From positions 1-64,000 of the forward strand of contig NZ_JOCB01000028.1 of the NCBI RefSeq assembly GCF_000718775.1: a DNA stretch of 64,000 nucleotides, written 5' to 3'. The translations under genes were made by a program, and so were the position numbers. The stretch is from Streptomyces sp. NRRL S-31. Lineage in GTDB: Bacteria > Actinomycetota > Actinomycetes > Streptomycetales > Streptomycetaceae. This document shows positions 7,736 through 16,687 of the stretch, one piece after another. Every line of letters begins with the position of its first letter. Within the stretch, counting starts at the first letter, position 1. The notes below the pieces were generated by a model that saw only the letters and a program-made list of their open reading frames with translations, did not search any database and was not told the DNA's origin.

Positions 7736-8842
7736 TCAGCCGTGACGCCTCTCCGCGCCGGCCGGCCCGCAGCCCAGTGCCCGCAGCTGCGCGCCGCGCG
7801 ACTCGGCCGTCTGGCCCTGTACCAGCAGGAACAGCCCCTCCCGGGCGAGGCGCTGCGCGCGGCTCGTCACGGCCATCGCACGCCCGCCCCCGGCCACGAC
7901 CGCCGCCGTGGTGGCCGTACGCAGCAGCTCGTACGCCTCGGCGCGCACCGCCAGCCGCTCCGCCACCCACGCGCTCGGCAGTACCGGCCGTTCCCCGCTC
8001 CCGCCCCCGGTGTCCGGCGTCGGCCGGTCCGCCAGGTCGTAGGCCGTGCGGCGGACGTCCGCCAGGCGGGAGCGGAGCGGGGCGGCGGTGGTGTCGTCCA
8101 GCAACGAGAGGGCGGCCTCCGCCACGCCGAAGACCGCCGGACCGGTGTGCAGCGTCCTGACCCGGTCGCCGGCCGCCCACCGCTCGTACGGCGTGCGCAG
8201 CGCCACCGCCTCCGCCGGCAGCCACAGCCCGTCCAGCTCCAGCGACACCGTGCGCGCGGCGGTGAGGGCCGCCAGCCGCATCGGTGCCGAGGCCCGCAGC
8301 CCCGGCTGCTCGCGGGCCTCGGCGAAGGCGAACAGGGCCTCACCGGAGTCGGTGACCCCGGCCAGCAGCAGCACGTCGTTCAGACCCCAGCCGGTGTACC
8401 AGGGGACGGTCCCGTCGAACCGCCAGCCGTCACCCTCCGGGCGGACCCGCACCGGGCGGCGCGGATACGACCGCAGGTGCGCGTACGCCACCCCGGACAG
8501 CAGCTCACCACGGGACAGCGGGCCCAGCAGCCGTTCCCGCACCGGGCCGTCGGCGCGCGCCAGGGTCTGTACCGGCGTGTGGTGCTGGGTCTGCACGAAC
8601 CAGGTCGCGCAGCACGCCCCGGCCAGGATCTCCGCGGTCTCCCGCAGCACGGCGGGCGGCGCCTGTGCCCCGCCGTGGTCCGCCGGCGCGGCCGCCCCGA
8701 GCAGTCCCGACCGCTTCACCGCCTCGATGTGGCTCGCGGGCACCCAGTCCTGGTCGACCCGTTCGGCCTCCGGGAGGAGCAGGTCGGTGGCGAGCCGGCG
8801 GGCGCGGACGACGAGCGGATGCGGATGCGGGGTGAGCGTCAT
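7736..8842 (-). CDS. Acyl-CoA dehydrogenase-like flavoprotein (SfnB/DszC-like)
   Basis: A 368-residue member of the acyl-CoA dehydrogenase superfamily. Visible segments are the N-terminal helical domain (AVKRSGLLGAAAPADHGGA), the middle beta domain (GWRFDGTVPWYTGWGLNDVL) and a C-terminal helical bundle. Neither a catalytic base nor CoA-binding features are clear, which fits the FMN-dependent monooxygenase branch (SfnB, DszC) used on organosulfur compounds. The start at 8842 has GGAAG 10 bases upstream. It is convergent with ssuD and close to the sulfonate genes, so an organosulfur role is a reasonable inference; a true dehydrogenase cannot be excluded. Confidence 0.7.
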   Translation of the reverse strand: MTLTPHPHPLVVRARRLATDLLLPEAERVDQDWVPASHIEAVKRSGLLGAAAPADHGGAQAPPAVLRETAEILAGACCATWFVQTQHHTPVQTLARADGPVRERLLGPLSRGELLSGVAYAHLRSYPRRPVRVRPEGDGWRFDGTVPWYTGWGLNDVLLLAGVTDSGEALFAFAEAREQPGLRASAPMRLAALTAARTVSLELDGLWLPAEAVALRTPYERWAAGDRVRTLHTGPAVFGVAEAALSLLDDTTAAPLRSRLADVRRTAYDLADRPTPDTGGGSGERPVLPSAWVAERLAVRAEAYELLRTATTAAVVAGGGRAMAVTSRAQRLAREGLFLLVQGQTAESRGAQLRALGCGPAGAERRHG

Positions 8843-8970
8843 GGGGGAGATTCTTCCGGAGACCTTCTCCGCGCTCGCGGCGCGCGGCGCCGGTCCGCGG
8901 CGGTCACCTTCGTGAGGAGGTGACGAGGTGACCAAGAGCCCGCCCCGGGTGCGACGCCTTGGAGGACGTC

Positions 8971-9306
8971 ATGACGCACTACCTGCTGAGCGTGGTCCAG
9001 CCGGCCGGCGCGACGCCGCCCGCCGCGATCATGCGCGGTGTCGAGGCGTTCGACGGCGAGCTGCGCGCCGCGGGCGCCTTCGTCTTCGCGGGCGGTCTGC
9101 ACGGCCCGGAGACCGCCACCGTGTTCCGCCCCCGAGGCGGTGACGTCCTCGTCAACGACGGCCCCTACGCGCAGGGCGAGGAGTACCTCGGCGGGCTGTG
9201 CCTCATCCGGGCCGCCGACCGGGACGAGGCCCTGGCGTGGGGACGCAAGGCGGCGCTGGCGACCACCCTGCCCATCGAGGTCCGGCCCTTCGTGGACCAG
9301 CACTGA
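8971..9306 (+). CDS. YCII/DGPF-domain protein
   Basis: A 111-residue protein of the YCII-related (DGPF) superfamily, a dimeric ferredoxin-like fold. The diagnostic block is VLVNDGPYAQGEEYLGGLCL, preceded by VFAGGLHGPETATVF. The start at 8971 is set by GGAGG at 8961-8965, only five bases away. Such proteins are often linked to ECF sigma factor genes, but none is adjacent here. It is divergent from the acyl-CoA-dehydrogenase-like gene. Molecular function unknown. Confidence 0.85.
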   Translation: MTHYLLSVVQPAGATPPAAIMRGVEAFDGELRAAGAFVFAGGLHGPETATVFRPRGGDVLVNDGPYAQGEEYLGGLCLIRAADRDEALAWGRKAALATTLPIEVRPFVDQH

Positions 9307-9368
9307 CACCGGCACGGCGGCGACGGCTGGGCCCGGCCCCGGTGACCGGGCGGTGCGGTATCTCCGGA

Positions 9369-9452
9369 CGGCTGACGGCTGACGGCTGACGGCTGACGGC
9401 TGACGGCTGACGGCTGACGGCTGACGGCTGACGGCTGACGGCTGACGGCTGA
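9369..9452 (+). repeat. Twelve perfect heptamer repeats (CGGCTGA)
   Basis: Exactly 84 bases made of 12 identical CGGCTGA units, starting 63 bp after a stop codon. It is followed by short GCGGACA-type repeats (about 9455-9472). The 7-bp period cycles the reading frame every 21 bases. The array is intergenic between the YCII gene and the aldehyde dehydrogenase; nothing else is seen in 9453-9646 except the approach to the next gene. Confidence 0.97.
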
Positions 9453-9646
9453 GAGCGGACAGCGGACAGCGGTGAACGCGGTGAGTGGCGGCGGACGGGG
9501 GCGGCGGTGGCGGGTCGTCGTCGGCGGACGTGACGATCCTCACCCGGGGGCGGTGCCGGGATGAACTTCAGAACATGAAAGGTTGGCGTATGCATCCGTC
9601 CGTCCGAGTGCGGGCCGCTCCGGCCCGCGCACCCCAGCGAGGCACC

Positions 9647-10969
9647 GTGAACCACTCTCTGCCCGAGCGGCCCGCCGACGTCGTGGCCCGGCTGCGCGCC
9701 ACCTTCCGCACCGGCCGTACGAAGTCCGTCGACTGGCGCACCGACCAGCTGCGCCGGCTGCGCGCCCTGCTCACGGAACGCGGCGCCGACCTCGCCGCCG
9801 CCCTCCACGCCGACCTGGGCAAGAGCGTGGCCGAGGCGCGACGCACCGAGATCGACTTCACCGTCCGCGAGATCGACCACACCCTGGAGCACCTGGCGGA
9901 CTGGCTGCGCCCCGAGCCCGCGCCCGTCCCGGCGCACCTGGGTGCCGACGCCACCGCCTGGACGCAGTACGACCCGCTGGGCGTCGTCCTGGTGATCGCC
10001 CCCTGGAACTACCCGGCGCAGCTGCTGCTCGCCCCCGTGGTCGGCGCGCTGGCCTCCGGCAACGCGGTCGTCGCCAAGCCGAGCGAGCTGGCCCCGGCCA
10101 CCTCGGCGGCGCTGGCCCGGCTCCTGCCGGCCTACCTGGACACCGACGCGGTCGCCGTCGTGGAGGGCGGCGTGCCGGAGACCACGGCCCTGCTGGCCGA
10201 GCGCTTCGACCACATCTTCTACACCGGCAACGGCACCGTCGGCCGCATCGTGATGCGGGCCGCCGCCGAGCACCTCACCCCGGTCACCCTCGAACTGGGC
10301 GGCAAGTCACCGGTGTTCGTGGACCGCGGCACCGATCTGGACGCGGTCGCGGACCGGCTCGCGCGCGGCAAGTTCCTCAACGCCGGCCAGACCTGCGTCG
10401 CCCCCGACTACGTCCTGACCGACCCGGAGACCGCACCGGCCCTGGAGGCCGCGCTGGTCCGGGCGGTCGAGAACCTGTTCGGCGCCGACCCGGCGCGCTC
10501 CCCGGAGTACGGCCGGATCGTCAACGAACGGCACTTCGACCGGCTCTCCGGCCTGCTCGGCTCCGGCCGGGTCGCCGTCGGCGGCGTCGGCGACCGCGCG
10601 ACGAAGTACCTCGCGCCGACCGTCCTCGCGGACGTCGACCCCGCGTCGCCGGTCATGCGGGAGGAGATCTTCGGGCCGATCCTGCCCCTCGTCACCGTGT
10701 CCGGCCTGGACGAGGCGATCGGCTTCATCAACGACCGCGACAAGCCGCTCGCCCTGTACGTGTTCAGCGAATCGGACCGGACCCGTGAGCGCCTCGCCGC
10801 CGAGACCTCCTCGGGCGGCCTCGGCCACGGTCTGCCCCTCGCCCATCTCACCGTCTCCGACCTGCCGTTCGGCGGGGTGGGGGAGAGCGGAATGGGCAGT
10901 TACCACGGCCGCTACTCCCTCGAGACGTTCAGCCACCGCAAGGCCGTCCTGGTGAAGCCGCTCGGCTGA
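9647..10969 (+). CDS. Aldehyde dehydrogenase, class-3 type
   Basis: NAD(P)-dependent oxidation of aldehydes to acids. The 440-residue length fits the short class-3/coniferyl aldehyde branch. Visible motifs are [12 protein letters not shown], the Rossmann segment [12 protein letters not shown], the general-base region LELGGKSP, the catalytic Cys in [11 protein letters not shown], and EEIFGPILP. The GTG at 9647 gives the normal first helix ([17 protein letters not shown]); the longer open frame upstream runs into the repeat region and is rejected. The C-terminus ends with the class-3 [12 protein letters not shown]. Substrate unknown; it is monocistronic. Confidence 0.92.
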   Translation: MNHSLPERPADVVARLRATFRTGRTKSVDWRTDQLRRLRALLTERGADLAAALHADLGKSVAEARRTEIDFTVREIDHTLEHLADWLRPEPAPVPAHLGADATAWTQYDPLGVVLVIAPWNYPAQLLLAPVVGALASGNAVVAKPSELAPATSAALARLLPAYLDTDAVAVVEGGVPETTALLAERFDHIFYTGNGTVGRIVMRAAAEHLTPVTLELGGKSPVFVDRGTDLDAVADRLARGKFLNAGQTCVAPDYVLTDPETAPALEAALVRAVENLFGADPARSPEYGRIVNERHFDRLSGLLGSGRVAVGGVGDRATKYLAPTVLADVDPASPVMREEIFGPILPLVTVSGLDEAIGFINDRDKPLALYVFSESDRTRERLAAETSSGGLGHGLPLAHLTVSDLPFGGVGESGMGSYHGRYSLETFSHRKAVLVKPLG

Positions 10970-11144
10970 GTCCCGGGGGAGTCCCGCGGGCGGACCGGTC
11001 TCCGGAGCCGGCCTTCGGGCAGGCCCCGGGGTCCGGCCGTACCCGCGCGGCCGGGCCCGACTTCGGCGCGGCGCCCGGCTCCGGTGTGGTGCCCGACTGC
11101 CGTGCGGCGTCGGTGAGTTCGCCGCCGCGGCGGATGAGCGATTG

Positions 11145-11177
11145 ACTGGTCTAAACCCTTGACTGGTACATACCAAA
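11145..11177 (+). promoter_or_regulatory. Two DasR-like operator sites upstream of chitinase
   Basis: ACTGGTCTAAACCCTT (11145-11160) and ACTGGTACATACCAAA (11162-11177) resemble the streptomycete DasR element (ACTGGTCTAGACCACT) and the direct repeats of chitinase promoters. Both share the TTGACTGGT prefix and lie 17 bp apart, which puts them on the same face or nearly so of the helix. This implies repression lifted by amino-sugar phosphates. Apart from these sites, 10970-11257 shows no gene. Confidence 0.72.
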
Positions 11178-11257
11178 GCGATTGAGTGTGGCCAACCCCC
11201 CACCACGGCCGCCTCCGCCACCGGCGGACGCGGCCGTGCTCCGCAGAGGAGTTGATC

Positions 11258-11980
11258 GTGTTGAGGCACCGCATCGCCGCACGCTTCGCCGCATTCCTGG
11301 CCTCGCTCGCGATAGGTGGCTCCGCCCTGGTGCTCCAGACGGCACCCACGGCGTCCGCCGCCGGTTTCGTGGTGAGCGAGTCGCAGTTCAACCAGATGTT
11401 CCCGAGCCGGAATTCGTTCTACACCTACAGCGGTCTGACCGCCGCCCTCGGCGCCTACCCCGCCTTCGCGAACAGCGGCAGCGACACCGTGCGGAAGCAG
11501 GAGGCCGCCGCCTTCCTCGCCAACGTCAGCCACGAGACGGGCGGCCTGGTGTACGTCGTCGAGCAGAACACCGCCAACTACCCGCATTACTGCGACTGGA
11601 GCCAGTCGTACGGCTGTCCGGCGGGCCAGGCGGCGTACTACGGGCGCGGTCCCATCCAGCTGTCCTGGAACTTCAACTACAAGGCCGCCGGCGACGCGCT
11701 CGGCATCGACCTGCTGCACAACCCCAACCTGGTCCAGAACAACGCGTCCGTCGCCTGGAAGACGGGCCTGTGGTACTGGAACACCCAGTCCGGCCCCGGC
11801 ACGATGACCCCGCACAACGCCATGGTGAACGGCGCCGGCTTCGGCCAGACCATCCGCAGCATCAACGGCTCCCTGGAGTGCGACGGCAAGAACCCCGCGC
11901 AGGTGCAGAGCCGGGTCTCCGCCTACCAGCGCTTCACCCAGATCCTCGGGGTCGCACCGGGGGCCAACCTGTACTGCTGA
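11258..11980 (+). CDS. Secreted GH19 chitinase
   Basis: Endo-chitinase that hydrolyses chitin outside the cell by inversion. The 240-residue precursor has a signal peptide of about 34 residues (positively charged RHRIAARFAAF, then a hydrophobic core, cleavage near TASA-AG). The mature protein is only the GH19 catalytic domain: FLANVSHETGG with the acid Glu93, YYGRGPIQLSWNFNY, and the C-terminal LGVAPGANLYC. There is no chitin-binding domain, unlike ChiC-type enzymes. The GTG at 11258 has GAGGA seven bases upstream. Two DasR-like sites precede it, so control by chitin-derived sugars is likely. Confidence 0.94.
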   Translation: MLRHRIAARFAAFLASLAIGGSALVLQTAPTASAAGFVVSESQFNQMFPSRNSFYTYSGLTAALGAYPAFANSGSDTVRKQEAAAFLANVSHETGGLVYVVEQNTANYPHYCDWSQSYGCPAGQAAYYGRGPIQLSWNFNYKAAGDALGIDLLHNPNLVQNNASVAWKTGLWYWNTQSGPGTMTPHNAMVNGAGFGQTIRSINGSLECDGKNPAQVQSRVSAYQRFTQILGVAPGANLYC

Positions 11981-12022
11981 CACCGCCGACGGCGGCCGGG
12001 TGCCGTGTGCGAGACTCCGCCG

Positions 12023-12928
12023 ATGACCAAGGAAACGATCACCGCGGACGCCGCCGGCACCTGGGACCTCGGTGACCTGTCCGTCCGCCGCATCGGCCTC
12101 GGCGCGATGCGGCTGACGGGCAGCGCCGCCTTCCACCACGGCACCCCGAGCCCACGGGAGAGGTCGCTCACCGTGCTGCGCCGGGCCGTCGCACTCGGTG
12201 TCGACCACATCGACACGGCGGCCTTCTACTTCTCGTCGCTCCGTTCCGCCAACGAACTCATCAACACCGCGCTCGCTCCGTACCCCGAGGACCTGGTCAT
12301 CGCCACCAAGGTCGGCCCCTACCGCGACCCCGACGGCGGGTGGGCCACCGCCGCCCGGCCCGACCAGCTGCGCGGGCACGTCGAGGAGAACCTGCGCCAG
12401 CTCGGGCGGGACCACCTCGACCTGGTCTACCTGCGCCGCATGCGCCAGGACTCCCTCGCCGAACACTTCGGCGCGCTCGCCGAGCTGCGCGAGGCGGGAC
12501 TGGTCCGGCACCTCGGGATCTCCGCGGTCGAACCCCGGCACCTCGCCGAGGCGCTGGAGATCGCGCCGGTGGCCGCCGTCCAGAACCGGTACGCCGTGGA
12601 CCGCCCCGACCCCGCCGGTGACGAGCTGCTGCGGCTGTGCGGCGCGCACGGCATCGCCTTCGTCCCCTTCTACGCCGTCGCCGGAGAGAGCGGCGAGTAC
12701 GGCGCGACCGCCGCCCACGACGAGGCGGTGCTCTCCGTCGCCCGGGCCCACGGGGCGAGCCCCGCGCAGGTCCGCATCGCCTGGACGCTGCACCAGGGCC
12801 CGCACGTCCTCGCCATTCCCGGCACCGGCGACCCTGTCCACCTGGCCGAGAACGTCGCCGCCGGGGCGCTGCGGCTCACGGAGGAGGAACGGACGCTGCT
12901 CGACACGGCCCGCGGCCGGGCGGGCTGA
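12023..12928 (+). CDS. Aldo/keto reductase
   Basis: A 301-residue NADPH-dependent TIM-barrel oxidoreductase. Asp and Tyr of the catalytic tetrad lie in DHIDTAAFYFSS, and Lys in VIATKVGPY. The position usually held by His reads VYLRRMR, so Arg replaces His. This is seen in some pyridoxal-reductase-like AKRs and would alter substrate choice. C-terminal VLAIPGTGDPVHLAENVAA is the usual cofactor loop. The ATG at 12023 is used; a GTG at 12005 is possible. It stands alone between the chitinase and the BlaI gene. Confidence 0.88.
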   Translation: MTKETITADAAGTWDLGDLSVRRIGLGAMRLTGSAAFHHGTPSPRERSLTVLRRAVALGVDHIDTAAFYFSSLRSANELINTALAPYPEDLVIATKVGPYRDPDGGWATAARPDQLRGHVEENLRQLGRDHLDLVYLRRMRQDSLAEHFGALAELREAGLVRHLGISAVEPRHLAEALEIAPVAAVQNRYAVDRPDPAGDELLRLCGAHGIAFVPFYAVAGESGEYGATAAHDEAVLSVARAHGASPAQVRIAWTLHQGPHVLAIPGTGDPVHLAENVAAGALRLTEEERTLLDTARGRAG

Positions 12929-13022
12929 CCGCGGCACGGTCCACGCGCCGCGCCCCCCGGCCCCGGACGCGGGACAGTCACGTCGTACGGTGCGGGTACG
13001 CGGCCGGGCGCCGCACCGGCAC

Positions 13023-13040
13023 GACTACGATGGTGTAGAC
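13023..13040 (+). promoter_or_regulatory. Candidate BlaI-type operator
   Basis: CTAC (13025-13028) and GTAG (13035-13038), six bases apart, form a dyad within ACTACGATGGTGTAGA. This resembles the TAC...GTA dyads bound by BlaI/CopY/MecI repressors. It lies 75 bp before the BlaI-family gene, as expected for autorepression. Confidence 0.5.
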
Positions 13041-13112
13041 GGCCGCCCGGGCCGCGGCGGACGAAGACGACCGAGACGACCAAGACGACGAAGACGGGGT
13101 GAGGAACGTCCC

Positions 13113-13484
13113 ATGACCGACGAACGCCGCCCGGCCGGCGAACTCGAAGCCGGCGTCCTGGCCGCGCTCTGGGCCGCCGGCACACCACAGACCCCCGGCC
13201 AGGTCCAGCTGAGCCTCGGAACCGGCCTCGCGCGCACGACGGTGACGACGATCCTCACCCGCCTCCACGACAAGGGAGTGGTCGAACGGCAGCGCCAGGG
13301 CCGGGGCTACGCCTACGCCCCCGTGCGGGACGCGCAGGACGCCCACGGTCTCACCGCCCGCCGGATGCACAGCGAACTGGACCGGGACAGCGACCGCGAG
13401 ACGGTCCTCGCCCGGTTCGTGGCCCAGCTCAGTCCGGACGACGAACGCGTCCTGCGGGACCTGCTCGCATCCGACGACCGATGA
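13113..13484 (+). CDS. BlaI/MecI/CopY-family transcriptional repressor
   Basis: A 123-residue winged-helix repressor. The DNA-binding helices (TPGQVQLSLGTGLARTTVTT, residues about 28-47) and wing (ERQRQGRGYAYAPVRD) are clear, followed by a C-terminal dimerisation helix. The start at 13113 has GAGGA seven bases upstream. Its stop overlaps the start of the M56 peptidase gene (ATGA), so the pair is translationally coupled. In known systems the peptidase cleaves the repressor after a signal at the membrane. A dyad 75 bp upstream is a likely operator. In Streptomyces such pairs respond to cell-wall or metal stress; the ligand here is unknown. Confidence 0.93.
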   Translation: MTDERRPAGELEAGVLAALWAAGTPQTPGQVQLSLGTGLARTTVTTILTRLHDKGVVERQRQGRGYAYAPVRDAQDAHGLTARRMHSELDRDSDRETVLARFVAQLSPDDERVLRDLLASDDR

Positions 13485-14407
13485 CCGCGCTGCTCCTGCT
13501 CCCCCTGCTGCTGCCGTGCGTCCTGCCGCCCCTGGCCCGGCGTGCCCTGGACCGGCTGCCCCCCGTCGCCGCGCTGTGGTCGGTCACCGGCTGCGCGGTG
13601 CTCCTCGCCGGCTGCTCGACCGTGACGCTCGGCGTCTTCGCGCTGCTCGGGCTGCTGAAGCTGCCGCTCTTCGCCGCGCTCGGCGAACTCGTCCACCCGC
13701 TGCGCACCGCCTCCGACGCCGTCGTCGTCCCGGCCGCCCTCGCCTCCGCCGGAGCGCTCGCCCGGGGCGGCTGGACCCTCGTCCGCTCGGTCCTGGACCA
13801 GGCCCGCGCCTTCCGGGCGGCCCGCGCCGAGGCCGGTCGCGCTCCCGCCGCCGGTGACCTGCGGGTGGTGGACTCGCCCCGCCCCGACGCCTACGCCCTG
13901 CCCGGCCGCCCGCACCGGGTCGTCGTCACCACGGCGATGCTGCGCAGCCTGGACGGACCCGAGCGGGAGGCGCTGCTCGCCCATGAGCGGGCGCACAACG
14001 CGGGTGGCCACCACTACGCCCTCGCCGCCGCCGAACTCGCGGCGCACTGCCACCCCGCGCTGCGCCGGGTGCGCGCCACCATCCGGCTCGCGGCCGAGCG
14101 CGCCGCCGACGAGGCCGCCGCCGCCTCGGTCGGCGACCGGCGGCTGACCGCCCGGGCCATCGCCCGCGCGGCCCTGGCCGGGCAGGCCGCCCGGTCCGTG
14201 CGGCCGGGCTTCGCCCCCGGCGCGGCCACGGGCCCCGTCCCGCAGCGCGTCCAGGCCCTGCTGGCCGCCCCGCGGGCCGCCCGGGCCCATCGGGTGATCG
14301 CCCTGCTCCTCGCGGCCTGCGCGGCCCTCTCGTGCACGGCCTCGCTCACCGCGGCGGCCGACGTCCACCACCGCGTGGAGGTCGCGCAGGGCGACGAGAC
14401 CCCCTGA
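13481..14407 (+). CDS. M56-family membrane metallopeptidase (BlaR1/MecR1-like)
   Basis: A 308-residue integral membrane zinc protease. Hydrophobic segments lie at residues 1-15, 30-70, 80-95 and near 270-292. The zinc motif is HERAH in LLAHERAHNAGGHHYAL, facing the cytoplasm in family models. There is no C-terminal penicillin-binding sensor domain, so it is the short actinobacterial form rather than a full BlaR1. It overlaps the BlaI gene by 4 bp. Its likely role is regulated proteolysis of that repressor. Confidence 0.9.
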   Translation: MTALLLLPLLLPCVLPPLARRALDRLPPVAALWSVTGCAVLLAGCSTVTLGVFALLGLLKLPLFAALGELVHPLRTASDAVVVPAALASAGALARGGWTLVRSVLDQARAFRAARAEAGRAPAAGDLRVVDSPRPDAYALPGRPHRVVVTTAMLRSLDGPEREALLAHERAHNAGGHHYALAAAELAAHCHPALRRVRATIRLAAERAADEAAAASVGDRRLTARAIARAALAGQAARSVRPGFAPGAATGPVPQRVQALLAAPRAARAHRVIALLLAACAALSCTASLTAAADVHHRVEVAQGDETP

Positions 14408-14606
14408 GGGGTCGTCTCACGACGGCACCACGACACCGCCGACGGGGCCCGCCCCGGAGGCCCGCCCCGCCTCCCTCCCTTCGGGGCGGACCGGCGCCCG
14501 CCTCACAGCCCCGGGCCGGCACACCTCCCGCCGCGCCTCCCGCCATGCCCTCCCGGACACGAAGGCGGGCCCCGGGTGACGCGCGTAGAAGGGAGACTGG
14601 CGTCCC

Positions 14607-14624
14607 GTTAGTTTTACGTATAAC
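14607..14624 (+). promoter_or_regulatory. AT-rich dyad upstream of VOC/adenosine deaminase genes
   Basis: GTTAGTTTTACGTATAAC has matching GTTA and TAAC ends and a central TACGTA palindrome. It is conspicuous in GC-rich DNA and lies 35 bp before the VOC gene start. It is a plausible operator or -10 region. The rest of 14408-14606 holds no convincing gene. Confidence 0.4.
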
Positions 14625-14658
14625 CTCACCGGCTAACCACCCCCACCGGAAGGTCGCC

Positions 14659-15054
14659 ATGCGCTACGTCGCCCTGGTCACCCTCGTCGTGCACGACTAC
14701 GACGAGGCGATCCGCTTCTACACCGAGGCTCTCGGGTTCCGTCTCGTCGAGGACGCCCCGCGCCCCGACGGCTCGCGCTGGGTCGTCGTCGAGCCCGGTG
14801 GGGACGGCCACGGCACCGGCCTGCTCCTGGCCCGCGCCAAGGACGAGGAGCAGCGCGCCCGGGCCGGCGACCAGACCGGCGGGCGCGTCGGCTTCTTCCT
14901 GCACACCGACGACTTCGCCCGCGACCACGCCCGGATGACCGCCGCCGGCGTGACCTTCCTGGAGGAGCCGCGCCACGAGCCGTACGGCACCGTCGCCGTC
15001 TTCCAGGACCTCTACGGCAACCGCTGGGACCTGCTCCAGCCCGCCGGCCGCTGA
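14659..15054 (+). CDS. VOC/glyoxalase-fold protein
   Basis: A 131-residue single-chain protein of the vicinal-oxygen-chelate superfamily with two beta-alpha-beta-beta-beta modules. The first strand and helix are [21 protein letters not shown]. The last strand holds [14 protein letters not shown], a typical C-terminal signature. GGAAGG five bases before the ATG sets the start. It is followed by the adenosine deaminase gene 37 bp downstream in the same direction, so they may be co-transcribed. The likely metal ligands cannot be assigned with certainty. Substrate unknown. Confidence 0.88.
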   Translation: MRYVALVTLVVHDYDEAIRFYTEALGFRLVEDAPRPDGSRWVVVEPGGDGHGTGLLLARAKDEEQRARAGDQTGGRVGFFLHTDDFARDHARMTAAGVTFLEEPRHEPYGTVAVFQDLYGNRWDLLQPAGR

Positions 15055-15091
15055 AACCCACCGCACCATCCGCCGAGGAAACGACACGCCC

Positions 15092-16162
15092 ATGACCGCG
15101 TCCAGCATCGACATCGACACCCTCCGCCGGCTCCCCAAGGCCGTCCTGCACGACCACCTCGACGGCGGCCTGCGCCCCGCCACCGTCGTGGAACTCGCCG
15201 CCGAGGTCGGCCACACCCTGCCGACCACCGACCCCGACGAGCTGGCCGCCTGGTACTACGAGGCCGCGAACTCCGGCGACCTGGTCCGCTACATCGCCAC
15301 CTTCGAGCACACCCTCGCCGTGATGCAGACCCGTGCGGGCCTGCTGCGCGCCGCCGAGGAGTACGTCCTCGACCTGGCCGCCGACGGCGTCGTCTACGCC
15401 GAGGTCCGCTACGCCCCCGAGCTGAACACCAGCGGCGGCCTGGCGATGCGCGAGGTCGTGGAGACGGTCCAGGAAGGCCTCGCCGCCGGCATGGCCAAGG
15501 CGGCGGCGGCCGGCACCCCGGTCCGGGTCGGCACCCTGCTGTGCGGCATGCGCATGTTCGACCGGGTGCGCGAGGCCGCCGACCTGGCCGTCGCCTACCG
15601 CGACGCCGGTGTCGTCGGCTTCGACATCGCCGGCGCCGAGGACGGCTTCCCGCCCGCCGACCACCTCGCCGCCTTCGAGCACCTGCGCCGCGAGAGCGTG
15701 CCCTTCACCATCCACGCGGGCGAGGCGTACGGCCTGCCCAGCATCCACCAGGCGATCCAGGTCTGCGGCGCCCAGCGCATCGGCCACGGGGTGCGCATCA
15801 CCGAGGACATCGTGGACGGCAAGCTCGGCCGCCTCGCCTCCTGGGTGCGCGACCGCCGCGTCGCCCTGGAGATGTGCCCGACCTCCAACCTCCAGACCGG
15901 AGCGGCCACCTCGATCGCCGAACACCCGATCACCGCGCTGAAGGACCTGGGCTTCCGGGTCACCCTCAACACGGACAACCGTCTGGTCTCCGGTACGACG
16001 ATGACCCGGGAGATGTCCCTGCTGGTGGAGCAGGCGGGCTGGACGGTCGAGGACCTGCGCACGGTCACGGTGAACGCCCTCAAGAGCGCCTTCATCCCGT
16101 TCGACGAGCGCAACGCCCTCATCGAGGACGTCGTCCTGCCGGGCTACGCGGCCGCGCTCTGA
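15092..16162 (+). CDS. add: Adenosine deaminase
   Basis: Hydrolyses adenosine to inosine in purine salvage; zinc enzyme of the amidohydrolase superfamily, cytoplasmic. The 356-residue protein shows the zinc ligands in HDHLDGG (near residue 20), the catalytic Glu in HAGEAYG, RIGHG, and NTDN near residue 295. The usual HxHLDG motif has Asp between the two His, as in actinobacterial ADD. GAGG lies about 14 bases before the ATG. It overlaps the convergent DinB-like gene by 19 bp. Confidence 0.95.
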   Translation: MTASSIDIDTLRRLPKAVLHDHLDGGLRPATVVELAAEVGHTLPTTDPDELAAWYYEAANSGDLVRYIATFEHTLAVMQTRAGLLRAAEEYVLDLAADGVVYAEVRYAPELNTSGGLAMREVVETVQEGLAAGMAKAAAAGTPVRVGTLLCGMRMFDRVREAADLAVAYRDAGVVGFDIAGAEDGFPPADHLAAFEHLRRESVPFTIHAGEAYGLPSIHQAIQVCGAQRIGHGVRITEDIVDGKLGRLASWVRDRRVALEMCPTSNLQTGAATSIAEHPITALKDLGFRVTLNTDNRLVSGTTMTREMSLLVEQAGWTVEDLRTVTVNALKSAFIPFDERNALIEDVVLPGYAAAL

Positions 16163-16671
16163 ACCAGCCCCCTGAGGTAGGCGGCCTGTCCGACGTGCTG
16201 GAGATCGTCGGACAGGACGCTCACCAGGCGCACCCCCAGCGTCACCGGGGGGTCCCAGCGCTCGTCCACGACGCGCTCCAGGTCCTTGGCGGCGAGGGTG
16301 CGCAGCGCGCCCAGGGTCCGCTCGTGGACGGCGTCGTAGTACCCGGTCAGCTGGTCGGCCGACTCGACGCGCACCTTGGCGACCTTGGCGGGGCTGTGCC
16401 CGTAGCCGGTGTCGTGCCGGGGCAGATCCAGGCCGAAGCGCTTCTGCCAGCCCTGGGCGAGCCACACCTGGTCGAGGCCGAAGGCGTCGGCGACGTGGTC
16501 GTCCTGCACCCGGGTGAGGTGCCAGACCAGCCAGGCGATGGAATTGGCGCCGGGGGACGGGCGGTGGTGCAGTTCGTCCGGGCCCAGACCGTCCAGGGCG
16601 GCGTGGACCTCTTCCCGGACGCGGCTGTGGCCGTCGATGAGGATGTCCTTCGCATGCATACCGTCCACCAT
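16144..16671 (-). CDS. DinB/DUF664-family protein
   Basis: A 175-residue four-helix-bundle protein of the DinB-like mycothiol/bacillithiol-dependent superfamily. Helix 2 holds [20 protein letters not shown] and the C-terminal helix [20 protein letters not shown]. The three spaced His residues (WHLT, the nearby DDH, and LQHVGQ) are the usual metal ligands. The start at 16671 is the longest plausible; an ATG four codons later is also possible. It converges on add with a short overlap. Possible thiol transferase or detoxification role; substrate unknown. Confidence 0.88.
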   Translation of the reverse strand: MVDGMHAKDILIDGHSRVREEVHAALDGLGPDELHHRPSPGANSIAWLVWHLTRVQDDHVADAFGLDQVWLAQGWQKRFGLDLPRHDTGYGHSPAKVAKVRVESADQLTGYYDAVHERTLGALRTLAAKDLERVVDERWDPPVTLGVRLVSVLSDDLQHVGQAAYLRGLVQSAAA

Positions 16672-16687
16672 CGCAAACCGCCGCCGC

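Noticed and set aside
9369..9452. Heptamer array as a CRISPR or attachment site
   Set aside because: No spacers, units only 7 bp, no cas or integrase gene anywhere in the window.
10307..12937. Minus-strand 876-codon open frame opposite aldehyde dehydrogenase, chitinase and AKR
   Set aside because: The product is Gly/Arg/Val-rich low complexity. The plus-strand genes in the same region have clear domains and signal peptide.
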